From: Ganoderma boninense
Taxonomy: Eukaryota; Basidiomycota; Agaricomycetes; Polyporales; Polyporaceae
DNA length: 64,000 nucleotides
Assembly (NCBI GenBank): GCA_002900995.3
Contig: CM035307.1
Coordinates: 372,001-436,000 of the forward strand
Reading direction: 5' to 3'
The stretch's first letter is position 1, and each line of letters starts with the position of its first letter. The notes beneath the pieces were generated by a model, which saw nothing but the letters and a program-made list of their open reading frames with translations, was not told where the DNA came from and searched no databases. The translations under genes and the position numbers were made by a program. Positions 1-11,834 of the stretch are shown piece by piece.

Positions 1-158
1 ACAGCCGGACAGATGACAGGCGTTGCTCCAAAAAAGTGGGCAGGTCATGCATGCCCTGTCATGCCCAGGCGAGACGAAGGCGCTAACCGGAGCGGAACAA
101 TGCACTGTGCAGAGTCTCTACTGGGTCCCTGGGACAGCCAAAGGACAGATTTACATAC

Positions 159-1376
159 CTGCAAAATGACGGCTGCAGCAGTCAGCTCGCTCGCTATACG
201 ACGCAGTAGAAATTAGAGGTGGATCACGAGAGAGCGAGGTGTGAACTGTGAACGTACGAATAGTTAAGCTCCTGAAAAGCGCGGCATCATTCACCGTTAG
301 TGAGGTGGAGTCGGGAAGACATCGAGCGGCACACATGGTTCACTAACCATTGCAGCCAGTAGTTCCACCCTAAAATGGTACATCAATCAAGGTCATGGCT
401 ACCATTGATGACCAGGAATGAATTGGAACAGGACAGACGATGGCCAATGGCGCACGCCGGGATATCCTTGCACTTAATTGTGACTGTGATTGATCTCCCG
501 GTCACAATCCATGTTGCAAGACTGGTCCAGGACCTGTGTCTCAGTAGCGCCGCATACAGAGTGACAGCGACCTTATAATGGTCTACTATCTGGGCTTATC
601 CGAGATTCCGATCCGAAACGACCCTGTAAACAGGTCCGTGACAGCACTGACAAGAGACGAGTCGCAGACCATTTGCCAGCGATATTCCCAGATTCGCCAC
701 TGCCCGTCGTGCGCGCGATGACCAGCAATGAAAATGGCTCACCAAGTGTAAATCCAAGTGCGGGAGAGACGAAACGGGTCCCGAACTCCGCAAATGAACC
801 TGTAACCGGGATATATGCGGCCATTTCTCCGCTGAAAATTGTTTGTGGGTCAATGGAGCTCGTTGAATTGGTCCAAGTTGCACATACAGAGAGATGACGA
901 CGCCATAGCAGAACAAGCCGACCGTGAAGTAGGACAAAAGTGCGCTCCCGGGACCTGCAAGAGCCACAGCCTGCGGTACAGAATAAGTATTCAGCAAAAT
1001 GACAAATCGGAAGAGTGTGATACGGACCGATCCAGCACTGAGGAAGATCCCGGTGCCAATAGTGCCACCAAGGGCTATATATTTGGAATAATAATGAAAG
1101 TCGCAGGAGAGGTGTACGCAAAGGACAGCCGATCAGGACTAGCGGGGTGGTGGACATTGAGAGGCGCTCACCAATCATGGTCAGATGCCGACTCTGCATT
1201 GCCCGTTTGGTTTCGTTGCCCTGGTTGGCATCGCCAACGAGGACGCGTTTCCATATCGGCCGCTTGGCGTCGTTGGGGGAGTCGGGCCTAGACTTCTCGA
1301 TCCCATCGTCGTCGATGATCTCCCCGCCGGCGGAACTTTGGGACGGAGGCCGCCGGGACGTCGGGAGAGCGGGCAT
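159..1376 (-). CDS. Amino-acid permease (APC/YAT family), 5' part, runs off left edge
   Basis: Plasma-membrane amino acid/H+ symporter of the fungal YAT type, N-terminal part only. Exons read on the minus strand: 1376-1172, 1074-1028, 970-888, 831-743, 369-348, 271-258, 193-159. All have GT-AG borders and agree in phase. The product starts with a ~60-residue hydrophilic tail (SRHLTMI), then the family signature ALGGTIGTGIFLSAGS (TM1), a second helix ALLSYFTVGLFCYGVVISL, then GEMAAYIPVTGSFAEFGTRF, GWNYWLQW and SLTIPSELTAAAVILQ. The order and spacing match general amino-acid permeases, so at least the first seven exons look functional. Exon 6 is only 14 bases. Intron 4 (742-370, about 373 bp against 56-97 for most of the others) contains a dispersed repeat. 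No convincing next exon appears in 1-158, so the rest lies outside the window or is disrupted. Family assignment is firm; substrate is not known. Confidence 0.85.
451..640 (-). repeat. Dispersed repeat copy 1, inside permease intron 4
   Basis: Read on the minus strand, this stretch matches 43,820-44,022 (+) over about 180 bp, with indels. Shared landmarks are GGATCGGAATCTCGGATAA, CCATTATAAGGTC, ATGCGGC, CCAG.CTTGC and AAGGATATCCCGG.GTGCG in the same order. No coding capacity is seen. It explains why this intron is several times longer than most of its neighbours. Confidence 0.7.
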
Positions 1377-1797
1377 GGCTGGGGTTTCCCCGATGGTGGT
1401 GGAGGAGGAAGAGGCGTAGCAGCGTCGGGGGCGATTTTTGCAGGCGTTTGCGTGCTTATTTGCACCATGTATGCGCCCGTGATGTTCGCCGGCGGGCGCA
1501 GGCCATCGCGCTCGTCGTTTGTCTCAGTGTGTGGGAGAGTTCGGAGGATGGCTGGACTGGGGTCCCAGAGCTTGCGGGGAGACGCGTGCGGAATTCCGGG
1601 GTCCCGCTCCGGAGTGGGGTAGATTGTGATCGTGGCATGGAGTTATCTTATCAAATGCACAGGGGTAAGCAGCGGTGCTTATGAGAGGTAAGAAAGGATC
1701 TAAAGTGGACTCGGGGCTTGGACGCACTCCTCTCTCTTTCCGTCTTTTTGCCGTTTACCCCGCATTTCATTTCCTCCGTTCCGTCCTCCACACCAGC

Positions 1798-4700
1798 ATG
1801 AAGGATGGCAAGCAACGTGCGAAGCCTGAAGCTCTTGTACCATCAGGCCGTGGAACATACGCAAAACAAGCTTGCAGTCATTGCAGGAAGAGGTGCGTTA
1901 TTTCGTCCTACTTGGTCCATTCTCCAACCAACTCTCCAACCACCGTCCATCTCCAACCTCCGTCCGCTTCCCCACCCTCACCACCGCGCATATAGGAAGA
2001 GCAAGTGCGATGGTCGGGCTCCAGTGTGTGGTCCTTGTGAGAAGGCGGGTCGGGCTTCAGAGGTGCGTCAACAGTGGACTCGTGTTTTACCCCTTTTGCC
2101 GACCATCATCCCCCCCACCCACATATATGCGTCCTTTTCTTGCTGGCATTCGTTCCCCGTAGTGTACCTGGGGAAAGGAGACTGCGAAGAAGGCCCGCAC
2201 GCAACAACACTTCGAATCTCTTGAAAACTACATCCGTGCGCTCGAGGCGAAGGTGAAGGACCTCCAAATCGACCTCGAATTCTGTCGGAAGCAACATGGC
2301 GGCCCCCCTTCTGCTCCGTCTCCTGCAGACAGTCAAGACGCAGTGCTCGGAGTGTCTATGCCACCCCGCCACGAATCCTCAGAGCCCGAGCCCTCTTCCG
2401 ACAACGAAGCTTCGAGCTCGACCGGGGACTCCGACATCGAGCGTCTCATAGCGCCCACCCGGCACCTTGTTGTGAGTTCCCCGTTTTCCACTCCCTTTTT
2501 CCTTTTCCCTCCATATTCGTCCTTGTCCGCCCTTTGGCATCCCCTGTCCCTTTGTTGTTTCGTGTTGAGGAAGGGCACGTACCCCCGGATGGCTTCACCT
2601 CCGACGCCCTCCACGACGTACATCGGGACACTTCGCAGGACGTGATTTTTTCGTCCAATGCTCCTGGAGTCTTTTGTGGCATGCGGAAAGTGCGAAGCGC
2701 CCTCGAGCGCCCTGTCATGCAAGACACCAAGGAGATTTCACAAACATATTGCGACCAGCGGCATCTGGGCTCCGTCATCATTGTGCCCAGGTGCAGTGGT
2801 CGGGTATCGGACTAGCACGGCCTATCCCAGAGGGGCCGTGCCAGACCGCATACCGAAATTGCCCTTCTTCGCACGAGCTTCGCATGATGGGCGTAACGAA
2901 AACACACATAACCGCGCATCCTTTCGCACGCGCAGTCGGACTTGGGTCACTGCAGCGTTGAGTCTCGACGCGGAGGCGTGGCGAGACGGTGGAGCTTGCT
3001 GGCCCATCCCCGGACCGAATCCGGGGTAAGCTGAGTTGATGGCTTGGTTCAAGAAGCGACAAATCGCAGTCAGCCTTTTGGAGCTCCGAGCGCCGACGAG
3101 GCAGTGATATGCATCTTGCGCGCCTTTACCCTCTTCTTTTTCCTGACGTTTTGAAATCGTCGTCCACGATTATCCTCCTTCTTTTCTCGACGTCTAAAAT
3201 TATCGTTGTTCTCCGCGCCGCGTAGTCAAAAGCACGGTGCAGGCGACGGCGCGCCTTTTATCTCTGTGGTAGTGGCCTCTTCGGTGGTGGCGTCAGAATA
3301 TCGTCCTCCCCGTCTAGCCGACTACGGCTTGGGCTTTGTCTGCGAAAAGGGACTGTCATCGTTTCGCGACGGTCCTCTTTCGGTAGACTCGTGGGGATCG
3401 ATGCTGCTGAGCGTCTCTCGCCTCGCCTTCCTCCAGAATCCTCAGGCTTCTTTCTCGAGGATTCATGACAATGGATTTCGCGAGGGGCTTCAAGCTTCTC
3501 GTCGAGGAGTAACCAAGTCGAGGAGTAACTCTTCACACACCTAGCCATTCCTCCGCGGTTCCATGGGAGTGTTGTGCTGGTGGGCGGGGCCGCTTCACCC
3601 TTCTCCATCTTTCTTGGTTGGCGGCTTAGCGGATTTGAAGCGAGGTCCAAGCGACCATTCATCGCCGGCTAGACGCGCAACTCTACGTTCCTGTCCGCGC
3701 TGTTTCCATTACGCTTCTTTCGCAATCAGCCCCTCCCGGCCACCGCCCGCCGTCCCGACGTCCCTCGACGCGTCTCTCGTGCCTATCAAACGTCTCCCAT
3801 GAGTCGGCCACATAAACGGCCACATACACCTTGTCGTACGTGACAAGGCATGGCGTTGGCAAGTACCCGTCGTGTTTTCTCCAGTCTTGGGCATGGCGCA
3901 GACTCTGCGCAGACCGCGAAATATCAAGTTCCTGCTCTGAACTTTTCCATTCATCGTGACTGTGCGGGTACTCCATGACGTCGGAAAACTTCATGAGGAC
4001 TCCATTAGTATTCGTGAGCGTGGAAAGTTTGCACGCCGAATACACCATGTCAGTCACGCTACACCGATGGACAACCGTGTGTTGCGGGGGTCGTCTGGCC
4101 TCCATCAGGTCTTCTGTAGACATTCGTACATATTCTGGTCGAAGTTACACCCCATCCTCCCTCGGAGGACAATGTGGTCGACAGTCAGTTGAAGGTAGTC
4201 TTCCTTCAGATGCGGACGATGTATTTGTGGGAAATATTTCGAAGAGTTGTATAGATGAACGTCAGCAGAACTTCCTCGAGACAAAGGCGAGTTTCTGAGG
4301 TTTCCCGAGGGATCAGACAGCGCACCCTCGCTGGCGCACTACGCGTCATTTGTCTCCATTTGTGCTGCCCTACCTTTTGCTTCTAGTGTGGCCTTTCTCG
4401 AGGACTCAGCACTGACTGCCCCTTCCAGCTCCAGGAGACCGATCTCGAGTACCATGGACCCACCTCCATCTGGCGCCTCGGCGCGCAACGCATCTCTCCC
4501 GCCAACTCCGAATCCAAAAAATCCGCCTCTCCCGAGCCTTCCTCAGTGTCCCACTCCTCCGTGTACTTTGACTGGTCGCGCCATCTTCCGCCTGAAGTGC
4601 CGCTCTCGCGCGCCGAACACGACCGGCTGCTCGACATCCTCTGCAAGTTCAACCTTTGCTGGGGCTTCCGACTCATCCCTGAGCTCTTCATACGCGACAT

Positions 4701-6864
4701 GCACCGCGCGCTCAGTCAATCGCCCTCCACGCCCACCGCTCGCACCGCTCACTACAGCCCCATGCTCCACAACGCCACGCTTGCACTTGCGTGCTCCTAC
4801 GCCGACGATCCGGTGCTGAAGGACATTCGCTGCAGGCGGATGTTCGCGAACAAGGCGAAGAAGTACATCGAGGGGGACTGCGAGAAGCCGACGATTGCGA
4901 TCATCACCGCGCTGTCGATCCTCGCGATCTTCCACTCGGTGTGCGGAGAGCAGAGTTTGGCATACTTGTATCTTGGTACGTTGGAGTTGGATCCGCTCGG
5001 ATCTCGGCGCAGGCTAACACTTCCGTGCAGGCATGGCGGGTCGCATGAGTCAATCTCGTAAGCTCCCTTCGCTGTCTCTCGCCTGTGCGATCACGATAGC
5101 GGCCTAACCACGTTGTCGTGTCACAGTGGGTCTGAAGACGGACTGCTCGCCGTGGGTCAAGTCCGGTCTGATCACGCAGGAGGACATGCTCGACCGCAAC
5201 TGGTCGTACTGGACGATCTTCACCCAAGACATCCTCTGGTCGCTGTACGTCGGCCGCGAATGCTGCGTCGTCCCGCAACCGAAGGAAGCCCAGTTCCCTG
5301 TTCCATACATCGGCGGCGAGATCGACACGACGTCGTGGTTCTGGGCCCCGAGCAAGATGCCGCCGCAGCCGAGCAACGTCGTGAAGTGCTTCGAAGCGAG
5401 CTGCGACTTGATGTTCATCGCGAGGAGGATCTTCGATTTCTTGTGAGTCGCTCGCGCCATCGCGTAGTTAATGGAAGAGTCGAGTTAACCGTGTGTGCAG
5501 GAACGGTCTTGGTCCAGGGTCAAAACGCGAGGGTACTCTGCAGACCGTCAGCGAGCTCGAGTAAGTCCTCATGTACGGCAGGGGTCTTCACGACCGGCAT
5601 TAACGAGCTCATCTCAGCATACAACTCAACAATTGGAAAGACTCCCTGCCCCCGGAGGTCGACCTGACTGCGGCCAGCAGGCCGAATGCTCTGCCTCATC
5701 GTCTCATGCTTCATCTTGCGTACTGGTGGCTATTGCTTCTTCTTCACCGTCCATTCTATCGTCGTCCAAAGTCAGGTAGTGTGGGTCCTGATATCGATCA
5801 TGTTAAGGTAGGCGGTTCGATTTTTGGATATCGCCCAACGCTAACGTCGCGCGTAGCTCCGGAATCGGGCTAGCGACAACATCATGCTCCTCCTCGGTAT
5901 CTGGCACGAGAAGTACACCTTGCGCTACATCCCGATCACCCTCATGCAGGTCGCGTACTGCGCTGGCACGTCGTTCGTCCTCTCCGCCGTGCAGGCAACG
6001 TCTGGTCCCCGCCTCGGCCGCGTCGCGCTCTCGAGCGCTCTCACGCAAGCAGAACAGTGTATTCGCTACCTGCTTATCGCCGGCCAGTCGTTCGAGTGCG
6101 CGAACCACGTTGCAAGCATCCTGTCGAACCTCCTCCACGACCAGCTCCGGCCACGCCTTCTTATGCGGACGCTGGAGCCGAAGGATCTCGTCAGCCCCGA
6201 CCGCGAGGGTGAATACCCCCAGTACCCTTCGTCGGCCGATGGCACGGCGAACGACGGCGCAGACATCTTCTCTCTCGCTACCACGATCGCGAACCTCGAT
6301 GCGCTCCGGGACCAGTGCCGATCGACTGCCGCGGCTCACTCGTACTCGCCGGACTGGAACCCGCAGGAGGGCTTCCCGATCATGGGCGGCGTCGGACACC
6401 AGCCGTCCGCATCGCCGACGACGTCGGCGAACCCTGCCATCGGGTACAACGGAGGGCAGGTGCCGTTCGACTTCTCGCAGCTCGCGCGGATGTCGGAAGA
6501 CGTCGACATGGAGTTCGCGGCGCTTGGGGGCGTGGGGATGGGGATGGATCTCGGCCTGATCGGCGGGCAGCCGTTGTCGAACCGGCCGTTCATGCACATG
6601 GCGTTCGACTTCCCGGAGTTTACTGCTGGCCCCCGCGTGGGGCCGGACGCGGGCTTCGCGGACATCGATGCGCCGCCCTTCGACCCACAGACGATCCGCC
6701 AGCCCACACAACAGCCGGTTCCGGCGCCCGTGCAGCAGCAAGCTCCAGCAAGGGCCCCGGCGATGCAGGTCGACTTCAGCCAGGAGGAGCTCGCGATGAT
6801 GGACCAGCTGATGCGCCAGCAGCTGGCGGCGCAGAACATGGCGTTCCAGTCATCACGGTTCTGA
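1798..6864 (+). CDS. Zn2Cys6 fungal transcription factor with Fungal_trans domain
   Basis: Nuclear DNA-binding regulator. Exons: 1798-1892, 1996-2062, 2163-2471, 4429-4975, 5031-5057, 5127-5442, 5501-5560, 5618-5807, 5857-6864; the sum is 2619 bases, 872 residues, in frame throughout. The binuclear zinc cluster has cysteines at residues 26, 29, 36, 43, 46 and 55 (CSHCRKRKSKC, then CGPCEKAGRASEC), split over three exons. It is followed by a short coiled-coil linker (HFESLENYIRALEAKV) and an acidic serine-rich stretch. After the long intron come EYHGPTSIWRLGAQR and the middle homology region (FDWSRHLPPEVPLSRAEHD, LLDILCKFNLCWGFRLIPELF, HLAYWWLLLLLHRPFYRR). The C-terminus is Gln/Ala/Pro-rich, like an activation region. 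Such layout is usual for basidiomycete regulators of carbohydrate or secondary metabolism; the target genes are not known. Confidence 0.9.
2472..4428 (+). other. Unusually long (1957 bp) intron in the transcription factor gene
   Basis: Donor GTGAGT follows exon 3; acceptor TTCCAG precedes the EYHGPTS exon, with a branch-like CTGAC upstream. Both flanking exons are in phase 0. The other introns of the gene are 40-105 bp. A minus-strand open frame (4123-3683) resembles nothing I know. No terminal repeats were found, but the length suggests inserted DNA; additional small exons cannot be excluded. Confidence 0.55.
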
Positions 6865-7278
6865 AGGGTTTGGGGATTTCTTGGATCTATGCTATCTATC
6901 TGCTATGCTTCATGCTATGCGAGGGTAGGCCGATGCAACATAGACGTTCGATGGCTACGGGTGGTTTTTGGAAGTCATTGTATCTTGCGGGATCGCCTTT
7001 TTGTATAACACCCCGTCTGCTGGCCTTGGTATTTTATAAGCTCGTATTATGGACGTTTTTTTTATCTTGTCTTTTCAGCTTTTGACGCATGTACGAGGAG
7101 GAAGATTTCTATTGCGTCTGTATGGTACGAGAGGGTCGACTCGTAACCGACTTGTATATCTTAACACAAAAAACGTATATTGCTCCAGATAATTCTACAA
7201 TGTTTATCTCCTTACCCGAGGGCCAAGACCGAGTAGGAAGAGCAGGAAAATGGGCTGGAACACGAGACTGATGTTCGC
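6865..7278. other. Intergenic, convergent 3' ends
   Basis: About 410 bp between the stop codons of the transcription factor (+) and oxidase gene 1 (-). It is T-rich near 7040-7080. No gene or repeat seen. Confidence 0.6.
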
Positions 7279-9135
7279 CTACTCGAGGGTCGGCGGGGGG
7301 TTGCCGCTGCCCATCATAACCCATGCCCCAGGGCTCGTCACATTGTCGATGGTGAGGAAGATCGTTGCAGGTCCCGGCGGGAAGATGCGACCGTTGGGAG
7401 GCGTGACGAACGTCAACGACTTCTTGTTGGCGGAGATCGTGGCGTCCATGAAGACGAGTCGTGCGCTCGAGTGGAACGCGTGGCTGGAGAATCCGAGATC
7501 CATGAGGGCAACTGCATGTCAAGGGTCACCGGTCACCGGTCACCGGTCAGCCGTGGTCTGTTTATCTATGGAGATATATCACAGACCTTGCAGTTTCGCA
7601 CCAGGGCGAGTCAGCTCAAAGGGCACATCGATCGGGACGGTCACCTTGCTGTTGAACTTGATGTTCTTGGGCATGCTCAGGATCGTGGGGCGGTTGAGCT
7701 GCATGAAGGGCGGGTCGAGCGTCTCGACGCGTAACTCGGAGGAGAAAGGGGACGGTCAAGTTGACGTCGTTGTTCGGGTTGTTGCCGGCGATGAGGAAGT
7801 TGCCCTGCGGCGTAAGCGTGACGGTCGAGTGGTAGAGACGAGGGATATCCGTGCTGGGCATGCCAGCGTTGCTGATGCGGTGGCCGAGCGGGAGGTCGGG
7901 TGTGTAAAGGGAGGGTGTGAAAACGGGGTGGTCCGCGTTCGAGTTCCCGACAGGGTCCGGAACCTGTGAGATGGCTGCGAAGCCGGACCGACCGCCGTTC
8001 GTGATGAGTACTTGGCCGTTCGGGACGTGAACCAGCTCCGGCATCGTGCGACCCTCCAGCATGTGCTCGACTTCCCAGCCCCTTGCGATACCTTCAGGGG
8101 TGAGCATTATGCGCGAGCACTGGGAAGTGGCCGGAGTCTGAGAGGAAAGAAGGGAGGGATCGATGGGATCTGTCTGGGTACCTCCACAGACGAGCACCTC
8201 AGGGATAAAGTCCGGAGGTGAGAGAGGGAGAAGGATGGCGGATCCGTCGATGGGGTTTGTGACACGGACGTTGTTCGGGATGTCAGGGAGAATGGTCTCA
8301 GTATTCGTCTCGATGTCATAGATGATCGACTGGTTGTTTGCGACCATGAAGACCTTGCCGTCGGGCAACGCAAAGATGCTAATAACACGAAGTATGAGGT
8401 TCGGCCTGTTTTTCATCGCAACGGTGCTCACCGAGGGAATAGGTTCGCGGGAAGGCTCCTCTCTAGGAATGCCGACGGGCGGACTGTCGATTCCTTGGGT
8501 GGGAAGAACTCGAAGCTGTTTTCCGGATTAACGTTGTAGAAGTTGTTGTTCACGTGCGTCCCGCCGACAATCAAGAGACTGCCGTCGAAAATACGGATGG
8601 ACGACGGATACCACCGATCGGCCAAAAGGTGAAGAGTCGTCGGGTCTTCGAAGAGCGTGCAGCCCTCGCCAGTCGGCGAGGCACACGGCTCAAAGATGCG
8701 GATGGCTTGGTTCCCCGGTTGAATCGCTGGGTTTCCGACGAATCCACGAGGGTCTCCACCAACGCTGGCCTGTCAAAGCATCACTACAACAATCGGATCA
8801 CGAGAAAGCTGGAATCCACTGACCATGGTACCGTTACTAAGCAGTGCCCCGCTAGCGCAGAACGAGTTTGTCAGGACATCGAGTGGCGCCACGGTGTCCG
8901 TCTCCAGGTTCCAGAGTGCACCCCAAGCGGAGTGATTGTTGATCTGAAGGGGGTCATTTGATGCACGGTCGAAGAAAACGACTAGTGTGGGCGAGACTAC
9001 GATCGACTCGAGCGCAACGATGCCCGAGCTCGAGTTCTTGAGGTTAAACTGCCACTTCGCAGCTTCGGGCGCAGAGGGAGCTGCGAAGACGACAGAAGAG
9101 AAGAGAGGCAGGAGAGAGAGCAGTGACCAGTTCAT
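7279..9135 (-). CDS. Glyoxal-oxidase-like copper radical oxidase 1, single frameshift
   Basis: Secreted AA5_1-type copper radical oxidase: seven-bladed propeller plus C-terminal DUF1929; in white-rot fungi such enzymes oxidise small aldehydes and supply H2O2 to peroxidases. Exons: 9135-8824, 8769-8432, 8378-7587, 7511-7279. The start gives a clean signal peptide ([20 protein letters not shown]). Active-site residues are present: Cys in [14 protein letters not shown], Tyr in RWYPSS, Tyr-His in [13 protein letters not shown], His in [10 protein letters not shown]. The spliced length is 1675 bases, one more than the intact paralogue at 32.8 kb (1674). The frame is lost inside exon 3 near 7740-7750, where a T run in CCCTTTCTCC shifts the reading from [12 protein letters not shown]. 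It is either a recent pseudogene or a base-calling error. It lies in tandem with the next gene. Confidence 0.9.
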
Positions 9136-9200
9136 CGTGACGATGGATCGCTGTGTCGCTAACACGTTCGGCCCACGGATTGGGAACAGCGTACATGGGC

Positions 9201-9208
9201 TTTTATAG
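9201..9208 (-). promoter_or_regulatory. TATA box of oxidase gene 1
   Basis: CTATAAAAGC on the minus strand, about 66 bases before the ATG at 9135, a normal distance for a fungal TATA element. Confidence 0.6.
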
Positions 9209-9885
9209 CGAACGTCGTCGGCATGATGCCGATGATATTTCAGGGCTCGCTCTTACCAGCACCAAGGGTGAGAGGTAGTTTCCGTCGGGGAGCCTCTGTG
9301 CCACGAGGCATTAATGCAATTCACTGATTCCCTGAACGTGGTTGAGAACGCACTGAACGTATTAATGCACCCCGCCCGCACCCGTGACGGCGGTGTCGCT
9401 CACCTTGTCGCACCGGTCGACACATGGAGCGAAGTGCACGACCCACGCTAGTTAGGGAAGAACTGAGCGTAAGCGGCGTAGTTGTGACGATGGGCTGGAG
9501 ACTGTCCTGATCCCTCTCGTCTTACACGCCGCCTGCTGAAGGAGTAAGGGCGCGGTAAGCAAGAAGGCGGCTGGATTTGTCGGAGGTTCATACCGTGGAG
9601 GCACACCGCCCTGGTGAGAAATCTTCCCTCTCACCCTTCGATGCCGAGCCAAGCATGACGCATGCTATTCTCGCGAGGGGGAAGTTTCATTCACAATTGC
9701 AGACAGCAAAACTGTCGGCGGATCGAGCCAAGCAAACTCCGTTCGTCCCATCCAGAACCACTCCTTCTCTGACAGCTCCCTAATGATTCTCCAACACAGA
9801 TCCAGTGCAGCTGCTCTGCAGTGAATACGAAGGTGTCATGAACGGCACTCTCTTTCCCTTTTTGGACCGTGTCGTCCTTATGGGA
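9209..9885. other. Spacer and upstream region between tandem oxidase genes
   Basis: About 680 bp holding the upstream promoter of gene 1 and the 3' end of gene 2. No gene or repeat recognised. Confidence 0.5.
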
Positions 9886-11756
9886 TCACTCGAGAGTCGG
9901 GGGCGCATTCCCACTCCCCATCATGACTGCAACTCCCTCGCTGGACACATCGTCGACGGTCAGGAAGACGGTGGCGGGGCCAGGCGGATACACTCGCCCG
10001 CTGGGAGGCGTGAAGAACGTCAGCGACTTCTTGTCCTTAGAGATGGTCGCATCCATGAAGACAAGCCGTGCGCCAACGTGGAAACCGTGAGTGGAGAAAC
10101 CGAGGTCCATGAGCGAGACTACCAAGCACAAAAATGACGTCTTCATCAGCAAGCCGGCCCGACTTCGCACAGTCCTGGCGAAGTGCACACGTACCTTGGA
10201 CCTTGGCATCGTCGCGGGTGAGAGTGTTCGGAAGAGAGACCGGGACCGTGACCTTGCTGTTGAACGCGAGCTTCTGCGGCGCATTGAGGATCTTGGGGCG
10301 CTCGACGAACATGAACGGCGGGTCGAGGGTCTGCACGCGGAACTCGCTCGGGAACGTGACCCCAGTGCCCGTGACATTGCTCGCGTTGTTCGGGTTGCTC
10401 CCGGCGATGAGGAAGTTGCCCTGCGGGGTGAGGGTGATCGTCGAATGGTACACGCGCGCGATGCCGGCGCTGGGCATGCCCGCGTTGCTGAAGCGCCGCC
10501 CCAGCGCGGCGGACGGCGTGTAGAGCTCCGGCACGAGCACGGCGTTGTCGGCGTTGGAGTTCCCGATCGTGTCCTGCACGCTGTTGAACCCGCGAAGCCG
10601 GACCCGGCGCCGTTCGCGATGAGGATCTGGCCGTTCGGGAGGTGGAGGAGCTCATGCAGAGTGCGGTTTGTGAGCATGTGCTCGACGACCCAGCCTTTCG
10701 CGATGCCCTCGGGCGTGAGTGTGATGCGTGAACATTGGGAACTAGATGGTATTTGACTGGAGAGTTCGCCGACTGGTGTGCGGTCGTCGATCGCTGAGCC
10801 ACCACATACCAAGACTTCGGGAGTGAAATCGGGAGGAGAGAGCGGGAGGAGGACTGCGGAGCCGTCCGTGGGGTTCGAGACGCGAACGCCGTTCGGTATA
10901 TCAGGAAGCGGGGTCTCAGTGTCGGTCTCGACGTCGTAGATGACCGACCGGTTGTTCGCGATCATGAACACCTTGCTGTCGGGGAGGGCGAAGAGTCTGA
11001 GGCAATGTGCCGGAGTGTAAGCGCTTATCTCTAACATGTCGAGCGCAGAACAGAATACTGACCGGGGGAACAGGTTCGCGGGGAGACTCCTCTCCAGGAA
11101 CGGGGATGGCCGTACTGCCTGCTCCTTACGAGGAAAGAACTCGATGCTGTTCGCCGGATCGACGTTGTAGAACACGGCTTGAACATGCATCCCGCCGACA
11201 ATGATCAAGCTTCCGTCGAAGATACGCGTGGCCGACGGGTACCACCGCTTCTCGAGGAGGATGAGGTTAGGGTCCTCGAAGAGCGTGCAGCCTTCCCCGG
11301 TAGGCGAAGCGCAAGGGTCGAACAGCCTGATGGCTTGGTTTCCGGGCTGGATGACCGGGTTCCCTACGAACCCGGTCTGGTCTCCTCCGATGCTAGCCTG
11401 GAGCTCAAGTCAACCCTCGAACAAGCTGAAAATGACGCGAGGGACAGACTGACCATGGTCCCGTTGCTGAGGAAGGCGCCGCTCGCGCAAAACGAGTTTG
11501 TAACGACGTTGAGGGGCGAGACCTCGGCCGTCTGGAGGTTGAAGAGCGCGCCCCACGCGGGGTGGCCGTTGATCTGGAGCGGGTCGTCCGACGCGCGGTC
11601 GAAGAAGAGGGCGAGGTTCGGGTTGACGATCACAGATTCGAGCGCGACAATGCCTGACGACTCTGCCTTGAGGTTGAATCGCCATGCCGGGGCCTCGGTC
11701 ACAGCAGAGGCCAGATGCGCGAAGAAGGGAACAAGAGAGAATAGAGATAGCTTCAT
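9886..11756 (-). CDS. Glyoxal-oxidase-like copper radical oxidase 2, single frameshift
   Basis: Second tandem AA5_1 oxidase, same four-exon structure: 11756-11454, 11397-11063, 10996-10195, 10118-9886. The signal peptide is MKLSLFSLVPFFAHLASA. Active-site landmarks are [14 protein letters not shown] (Cys), the RWYPSA region (Tyr), ARVYHSTITLTPQG (Tyr-His) and GFSTHGFHVG (His). The spliced length is 1673 bases, one less than the intact paralogue, and the frame breaks at about 10,586-10,594, where GFAG should continue into FNSVQDTIGNSN. The last intron (10194-10119) contains no stop in the reading frame, so exon counting by open frame alone would miss it. The product would be truncated before Tyr-His unless the indel is a sequencing error. 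Confidence 0.9.
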
Positions 11757-11827
11757 CTTGGACAAACTGTGGAATGGAGTCGCCGCGTTCACTCGAACTG
11801 ACGAACTGAGATTCTTGCGGCAACGCG

Positions 11828-11834
11828 TATATAT
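11828..11834 (-). promoter_or_regulatory. TATA box of oxidase gene 2
   Basis: GATATATACGCG on the minus strand, about 72 bases upstream of the ATG at 11756. Confidence 0.5.

Noticed and set aside
573..1376. Continuous 267-codon minus-strand frame as a single-exon gene
   Set aside because: It is the permease read through its introns; the family sequence appears only after removing introns at canonical sites.
3683..4123. 146-codon minus-strand open frame inside the transcription factor intron
   Set aside because: No motif, no splice-linked neighbours and composition like the surrounding intron; not enough to call a gene.
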